Assembly (NCBI RefSeq): GCF_902499045.1
Contig: NZ_CABVPL010000001.1
Coordinates: forward strand, 186,001 to 250,000
Length of the DNA stretch: 64,000 nt
DNA from: Burkholderia latens
GTDB taxonomy: Bacteria; Pseudomonadota; Gammaproteobacteria; Burkholderiales; Burkholderiaceae
Direction: 5' to 3'
Under the pieces are notes generated by a model. It had not been told where the DNA came from and did no database searches. It saw nothing but the letters and a program-made list of their open reading frames with translations. The position numbers and the translations under genes are program-made. Positions within the stretch are counted from its first letter, which is position 1. The number at the start of each line of letters is the position of its first letter. Positions 63,666 to 64,000 of the stretch are shown here, piece by piece.

Positions 63666-64000
63666 ATGACCGAATCCGACCTGCAATTCCGCCAAGCCGA
63701 AGCGTTCCGCGCGCTGCACGTGCGCCCCGGCGCATTCATCATCCCGAACCCGTGGGATGCCGGGTCCGCCCGATTGCTCGCGATGGCGGGCTTCGACGCG
63801 CTGGCCACCACGAGCGCCGGCTTTGCTTACTCGAGAGGGCGGCCCGACAACGCGATCGGCCGTGACGAGATGCTTGCCCACATCGCCGAGATCGTCGCGG
63901 CCGGCAGCCTGCCTGTCAGCGCCGATCTCGAGAACGGCTTCGGCGACGCGCCCGCCACGGTCGCCGAGACGATTCGTCTCGCGGCCGGCGCGGGCGCGGT
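63666..64000 (+). CDS. Isocitrate lyase/PEP mutase family protein, N-terminal part
   Basis: The first 111 residues of a TIM-barrel enzyme of the isocitrate lyase/phosphonopyruvate mutase superfamily; the rest lies beyond the window. It shows FIIPNPWDAGSARLLAMAGFDALATTSAGFAYSRGRPD and the metal-site LPVSADLENGFGD. Members include 2-methylisocitrate lyase-like and oxaloacetate-decarboxylase-like enzymes; which reaction applies cannot be decided here. GAGGAG lies seven bases before the ATG. Confidence 0.85.
   Translation, partial: MTESDLQFRQAEAFRALHVRPGAFIIPNPWDAGSARLLAMAGFDALATTSAGFAYSRGRPDNAIGRDEMLAHIAEIVAAGSLPVSADLENGFGDAPATVAETIRLAAGAGA

Overview
The window is very GC-rich and gene-dense. 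Its gene content is that of a Burkholderia, most likely of the cepacia complex. The pointers are the divergent LysR/class A beta-lactamase pair of the PenR-PenA type, the DUF2964 and DUF2917 proteins, the glutaminase/RstAB-like neighbourhood and the valine-degradation operon. I infer the species group from protein character only; no rRNA or tRNA gene is present. No complete transposon, prophage or CRISPR array is visible. The first gene (kinase fold) and the last (isocitrate-lyase fold) run off the edges.

Layout. 1-3.9 kb: kinase end, LysE exporter, a four-gene copper/metallochaperone operon, an AHSA1-type protein and a ferredoxin. 3.9-6.1 kb: a sigma-54 activator whose leader holds six tandem 49-bp hairpin units. 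6.4-10.9 kb: small conserved proteins and a purine permease. 11-16.5 kb: a three-gene operon (M24-like protein, alpha/beta-hydrolase-SDR fusion, PF10118 protein) and a Tat-exported HAD phosphatase. 16.5-18.9 kb: an NfeD-slipin pair. 19-27.8 kb: an AraC regulator and a divergent six-gene valine/isobutyrate operon (acyl-CoA dehydrogenase, acyl-CoA synthetase, mmsA, mmsB, enoyl-CoA hydratase, 3-hydroxyisobutyryl-CoA hydrolase). 27.8-35.2 kb: LysR/MFS pair, HD protein, XRE-type regulator, a membrane-peptidase fusion, RNase T2 and an isochorismatase-fold protein.

35.2-40.1 kb is an inserted segment. It carries a LysR regulator divergent from a shikimate-dehydrogenase-like, TIM-barrel isomerase-like and MFS operon. 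It is bounded by a 47-bp perfect direct repeat that is the 3' end of the glutaminase gene glsA. Both copies encode the same GlsA C-terminus with synonymous differences, which is the mark of site-specific insertion into a gene's 3' end. No integrase is present.

40.1-56.1 kb: glsA, an RstA/RstB-like two-component system, a patatin-barrel (type Vd) secreted phospholipase, a solitary MreB paralogue, an 1869-residue classical autotransporter with a 187-residue tandem repeat, a debranching-enzyme-like glucosidase and a small coiled protein. 56.1-59.9 kb: penR/penA and a small membrane protein, surrounded by eight copies of a rigid module. 59.9-64 kb: a QseBC-like two-component system, a divergent YgiW-like OB-fold protein with two PmrA/QseB-type boxes, an RpiR regulator and the partial isocitrate-lyase-family gene.

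The most unusual feature is the module set at 56,185-59,859. Eight 65-bp modules, all in the same orientation and all in gaps between genes, each contain an IHF-type core (ATCAA-N4-TTR in seven copies, one mismatch in the eighth). Exactly 30 bp after the start of that core comes a DnaA-box-like 9-mer, then a conserved 17-bp spacer containing TTGCCAACA, then an inverted DnaA-box-like 9-mer. This resembles the logic of the E. coli datA locus (IHF plus DnaA boxes), multiplied eightfold around a beta-lactamase locus. That function is a hypothesis; the module geometry is read directly from the sequence.
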